A stretch of DNA of 49,776 nt from the IMG/VR virus record IMGVR_UViG_3300034082_000183, positions 1 to 49,776 of that record. The stretch is one strand, 5' to 3'. Source of the stretch: a virus. Both the position numbers and the translations under genes were made by a program. Positions 47,140 through 49,776 of the stretch are shown piece after piece. A model generated the notes under the pieces. The model saw only the letters and a program-made list of their open reading frames with translations, had not been told where the DNA came from and searched no databases. Position 1 is the first letter of the stretch. Each line of letters begins with the position of its first letter.

Positions 47140-47927
47140 GTAAGACTCCAATTTAATAGTTGATAGTATTGTAACTCATCATACTTTTTAGGATAATATG
47201 TTCCCTCAATTCGCAAATGTTCATTTGTAAACATCTTATCCCAAATGTGTTTCAATGGGTTCCTTGGTTCAATAGCAATCATATGTGCATTGCCATTACT
47301 ATTCTTTAACCAATATTCAAACTGTTTTGTACGTTTATTACTTTTATAAAAACTTGTCACTGGTGTCAATGTAGTGATTTGTTTAAGAGGAGGTGAGTCA
47401 AAAGTAGGTAATTCTAATTTAATTTCTCTTTTAAATGTGTCAAATTTAACGTCATATTCATAGAATTCAGGTAATCTAAAGACAATAGGCAACAGTTCTT
47501 CTGTAACTTTTTTATCATTACCATGAATGAATGTATTTAGGTCTTGTCTATATTTTGATAACTTAACGCTTTTAAGAGACCATAACATAATTTTTTTGCT
47601 AAAGTAATCTCTAATTTCATTGGCACGAACTCTATCAGGTTCTTCTACCCTTCTGAACAAGTTATCATCTAACAGGCTAGTAATACCTATGTGATGTGAA
47701 CTCTTATCCTTAGTATCACGTAAACGTTTCCATGCAACACTTAGTGCTAATACATCTTCACTAGTTTCAATTACCTCATAACGTTTAACATAGTCACTTC
47801 TAGTAATGTTTTTAAACAGGTTATTAAGATAAGTATCATCTAATGAAATAGATGACTGGCCTAGTGTATTCATTGCACCGGTACCAGACAATGTTATTGT
47901 ATTACTGCTATATGTATTATTAGTCAA
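47136..47927 (-). CDS. Unknown protein of the uvsX-uvsY operon (263 aa)
   Basis: 263 aa from a TTG at 47927, since GGAGG lies 9 nt before it inside the uvsY 3' end. An ATG-started longer frame lacks a ribosome-binding site. SGTGAMNTLGQSSISLDDTY, then DYVKRYEVIETSEDVLALSV, KSSHHIGITSLLDDNLFRRV, and a basic C-terminal half (KHIWDKMFTNEHLRIEGTYY). No known domain. It overlaps uvsY by 8 nt and the endonuclease-like gene by 4 nt, so it probably works with recombination or DNA processing. I cannot assign more. Confidence 0.55.
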   Translation of the reverse strand: MTNNTYSSNTITLSGTGAMNTLGQSSISLDDTYLNNLFKNITRSDYVKRYEVIETSEDVLALSVAWKRLRDTKDKSSHHIGITSLLDDNLFRRVEEPDRVRANEIRDYFSKKIMLWSLKSVKLSKYRQDLNTFIHGNDKKVTEELLPIVFRLPEFYEYDVKFDTFKREIKLELPTFDSPPLKQITTLTPVTSFYKSNKRTKQFEYWLKNSNGNAHMIAIEPRNPLKHIWDKMFTNEHLRIEGTYYPKKYDELQYYQLLNWSLT

Positions 47928-48381
47928 TTCGGATATCCTCCATGCCTGCTGTACGTAAACGCACAATATGTCCCATCTGCCATTGTTTAGCTTCAAGGCC
48001 CTTCATTATACCTAACCAACGATTTCGTAGTAATGCTACTTCATTGATAAGTGTTTCAAAGTCAACTACTTCATCTTCACCGTCAACATACTTTTCAGCA
48101 TCACGGCTTGTCAATACTCTATTATACGCTTCTAAGTATTTTTGAAAATGTTTTCGGCGAATTTTCCGTAATTGAATATTAAGATAGTTCAATACTGCTT
48201 CTATCTCTTGTAGTTGATTAAATCTATGTTCTGTGATTCCGGGTAATGCGGCAATGTTCTTTTCAACATTACCGTATACCTTAACATCACTCTTTGCCGA
48301 AATTATTTCGTTATCATAATGACTAATAAAATCGGGTATCACAGCTAAATTAGTTGTGATCCTTGTATACCAATTTGACAT
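47920..48381 (-). CDS. uvsY: Recombination mediator UvsY
   Basis: 153 aa; T4 UvsY is 137. The aquatic T4-like UvsY layout is visible: WYTRITTNLAVIPDFISHYD, KNIAALPGITEHRFNQLQEI, EAVLNYLNIQLRKIRRKHFQ, YLEAYNRVLTSRDAEKYVDG and a C-terminal block VALLRNRWLGIMKGLEAKQW. UvsY loads UvsX onto gp32-covered single-stranded DNA. Its ATG follows the stop of the 83-aa gene directly (TAAATG). The operon uvsX, 83-aa, uvsY matches that of related phages. Confidence 0.75.
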   Translation of the reverse strand: MSNWYTRITTNLAVIPDFISHYDNEIISAKSDVKVYGNVEKNIAALPGITEHRFNQLQEIEAVLNYLNIQLRKIRRKHFQKYLEAYNRVLTSRDAEKYVDGEDEVVDFETLINEVALLRNRWLGIMKGLEAKQWQMGHIVRLRTAGMEDIRID

Positions 48382-48633
48382 TTAGTTCCAATCGTCTTGG
48401 TCGTCATCTTCTTCAAATTCTTCGTAATCATCTTCCGTATCATGCTGTTCAGCGTAACCTTTCAATGCCTTAAGCATTTCCTTGTCACCTTTAAACGCAT
48501 CTTTGATATCGTCAGTTTCGTAGTTGTTGTCAATCAATAAATTGATTAATGTATCTGCGGCATCACTACGGTCATTGAAATCAATGTGTGTGCGTAGTGC
48601 ATCCCAAACTTCAGCAACAAAATCTAAATTCAT
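48382..48633 (-). CDS. Small acidic protein between uvsX and uvsY (83 aa)
   Basis: 83 aa; the ATG overlaps the uvsX stop (ATGA). MNLDFVAEVWDALRTHIDFN, DRSDAADTLINLLIDNNYET and an acidic tail (EDDYEEFEEDDDQDDW). I recall a protein with the same N-terminal helix (FVxEVWxALxPxI and ADxLI) next to uvsX in many T4-like aquatic phages, function unknown. The tight spacing suggests a recombination accessory role. Confidence 0.65.
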   Translation of the reverse strand: MNLDFVAEVWDALRTHIDFNDRSDAADTLINLLIDNNYETDDIKDAFKGDKEMLKALKGYAEQHDTEDDYEEFEEDDDQDDWN

Positions 48634-49697
48634 TCTGTACCCTCCTCCTCAGGTGTTACAGTACTTATCTTTGTTGTCGCTTTTTGACTATACTCTTCCA
48701 TTACTTTATCCAAGCAACCGTCAGTATTTGCTTCCCATGCTTTACGAAACTTCTTAATGATTTCACCATCAAGTGTTGTATATACTAATGAATTACCTTC
48801 TTTCTTAACAAGTTCAGCTTTCTCAATCATATCTAATAATCCTGAGTAAGGGCTCATACCTGTTTCATAAGGAATCTTAACTTGCACAGATTCAAATGGT
48901 TTCGCATAGCGAGTTTTCATAATCTTACATGCCGCACGAATACCTCGTACATCACTAATCTTATTACCATCTTCATCTTCTTTAAGTTTTAGTTTCTTCA
49001 TAGCAACAACAATACTTGAAGCATAAACGAAACCTTGACCGCCTGAGATTTTATCATCTGGATCAAACATATCTTGTGAAGCATATGTGTGATTAGTTGC
49101 AACTAAGCCAATGCCCAGTGAACCAAACATATTAACACAGTTACGAACAAGTGCTGTTAGTGCTTTAGGCTTACGACCCATGTCACCTTTCATATCACCT
49201 GCTTCAAACTGATTAACGTCAGTTGGTGTCAATAACATACCTAAACTGTCAATCACAAACAATACCTTAGGACGATCTGTTTCCGGTAGTGCTTTGTAAT
49301 CTTTAACGAACATAGAAATAGTTTTTCCTACTTCGTCAATCATTGCCATGTTAAGTTTTAACAATTTACTGTCGTCTGTAGATACACCAAGTGCGTGTAG
49401 CCATGCTTCGTCAAGGGCATTCTCTGAGTCAACTAAGACTACAAAAATTCCTTGTTCTTGTGCGTGTCGGACGAGGTTTCCTGAGCAGATGAACGATTTC
49501 CCGGCGCCCGATTCTCCGGCAAAGACAGTAACTTTACCAAGAGGTACGCCTTTATTAAAATCTCCCGAAATCAAATAGTTTAGGGCATAGTTTCCTGTAC
49601 TTATCCAATCAGTAGGATCATTAAATCCAATTGATAGACCTTCAATAGATTTTGTAATGTCCTTACGGAACTTACTAATGTCGAATGGTTTAGCCAT
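48630..49697 (-). CDS. uvsX: Recombinase UvsX (RecA family)
   Basis: 355 aa with AAGGA before the ATG. Walker A GESGAGKS (61-68), then VVLVDSENALDEAWLHALGV, Walker B VLFVIDSLGMLLTPTDVNQ, and DNA-loop region MKGDMGRKPKALTALVRNCV with ATNHTYASQDMFDP. UvsX forms filaments on single-stranded DNA for homologous recombination, recombination-dependent replication and repair. It heads the operon with the 83-aa gene and uvsY, under a TAGACA-17-TATAGT promoter. Confidence 0.95.
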   Translation of the reverse strand: MAKPFDISKFRKDITKSIEGLSIGFNDPTDWISTGNYALNYLISGDFNKGVPLGKVTVFAGESGAGKSFICSGNLVRHAQEQGIFVVLVDSENALDEAWLHALGVSTDDSKLLKLNMAMIDEVGKTISMFVKDYKALPETDRPKVLFVIDSLGMLLTPTDVNQFEAGDMKGDMGRKPKALTALVRNCVNMFGSLGIGLVATNHTYASQDMFDPDDKISGGQGFVYASSIVVAMKKLKLKEDEDGNKISDVRGIRAACKIMKTRYAKPFESVQVKIPYETGMSPYSGLLDMIEKAELVKKEGNSLVYTTLDGEIIKKFRKAWEANTDGCLDKVMEEYSQKATTKISTVTPEEEGTE

Positions 49698-49732
49698 TAT
49701 ATTCCTTTTGTTTATTTTACGTGTACATGTGT

Positions 49733-49761
49733 ACTATACACGTTGATTGTTTGTTTGTCTA
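49733..49761 (-). promoter_or_regulatory. Sigma-70 promoter of the uvsX operon
   Basis: Minus-strand TAGACA, 17-nt spacer, TATAGT, followed by a leader with AAGGA before the ATG at 49697. Confidence 0.65.
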
Positions 49762-49776
49762 GTATATCTGGACATT

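Overview
The window is a stretch of the genome of a T4-like myovirus (class Caudoviricetes). It carries recognisable homologues of T4 virion proteins: gp4, gp13, gp14, gp15, gp16, gp18 and gp19. It also carries T4 replication and recombination proteins: gp41, gp61, gp62, UvsW, UvsX, UvsY, a DexA-like exonuclease and a gp1-like dNMP kinase. The DNA is AT-rich and almost fully coding, with most genes on the minus strand. I see no tRNA, rRNA, insertion sequence, CRISPR array or photosynthesis gene. Several proteins look, from memory, most like those of aquatic T4-like phages (cyano- and pelagiphage types). The host cannot be named from the sequence.

Layout, left to right. 1-9.5 kb: a partial repeat-rich fibre gene, a giant acidic protein and a second protein with T4-like capsid-targeting N-termini, a six-repeat propeller-like protein, small terminase (gp16), gp4, and tail tube proteins. 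9.5-19.6 kb: a 1196-aa tail sheath, a zinc-ribbon/HNH-like plus-strand gene, dNMP kinase, a ParB-like/ADP-ribosyltransferase fusion, neck gp13, two more six-repeat proteins, MazG and a conserved 397-aa protein. 19.7-23.3 kb: a plus-strand island with gp14, gp15 and a NUDIX hydrolase. 23.3-32.6 kb: a coiled-coil/membrane protein, three adhesin-like virion genes, an MGME1-like exonuclease, IscA, several unknown proteins and a DUF6267-type ligase-like protein. 32.6-43.3 kb: helicase gp41, primase gp61, a tail-type protein, a miniature DnaE-like protein coupled to a DexA/DnaQ-like exonuclease, a tandem array of tiny related proteins, gp62 and UvsW. 43.4-49.7 kb: an AAA+ ATPase, three small early genes, a methyltransferase/endonuclease pair, UvsY and UvsX.

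Two promoter classes can be read directly. A T4-late-like box, GATAAATA, lies about 16-30 nt before many virion genes. Near-consensus sigma-70 promoters with a 17-nt spacer precede replication and early genes. Four of these sigma-70 promoters place the ATG 6-7 nt after the -10, so the transcripts should be leaderless. Four others, plus one upstream of the 397-aa gene, share an extra block directly after the -35.

The most interesting items are the possible capsid-delivered ParB/ADP-ribosyltransferase, the 187-aa DnaE miniature translationally coupled to its DnaQ-like neighbour, the tandem LRW-tailed small proteins whose C-terminal codons supply the next gene's ribosome-binding site, and the leaderless early promoters.
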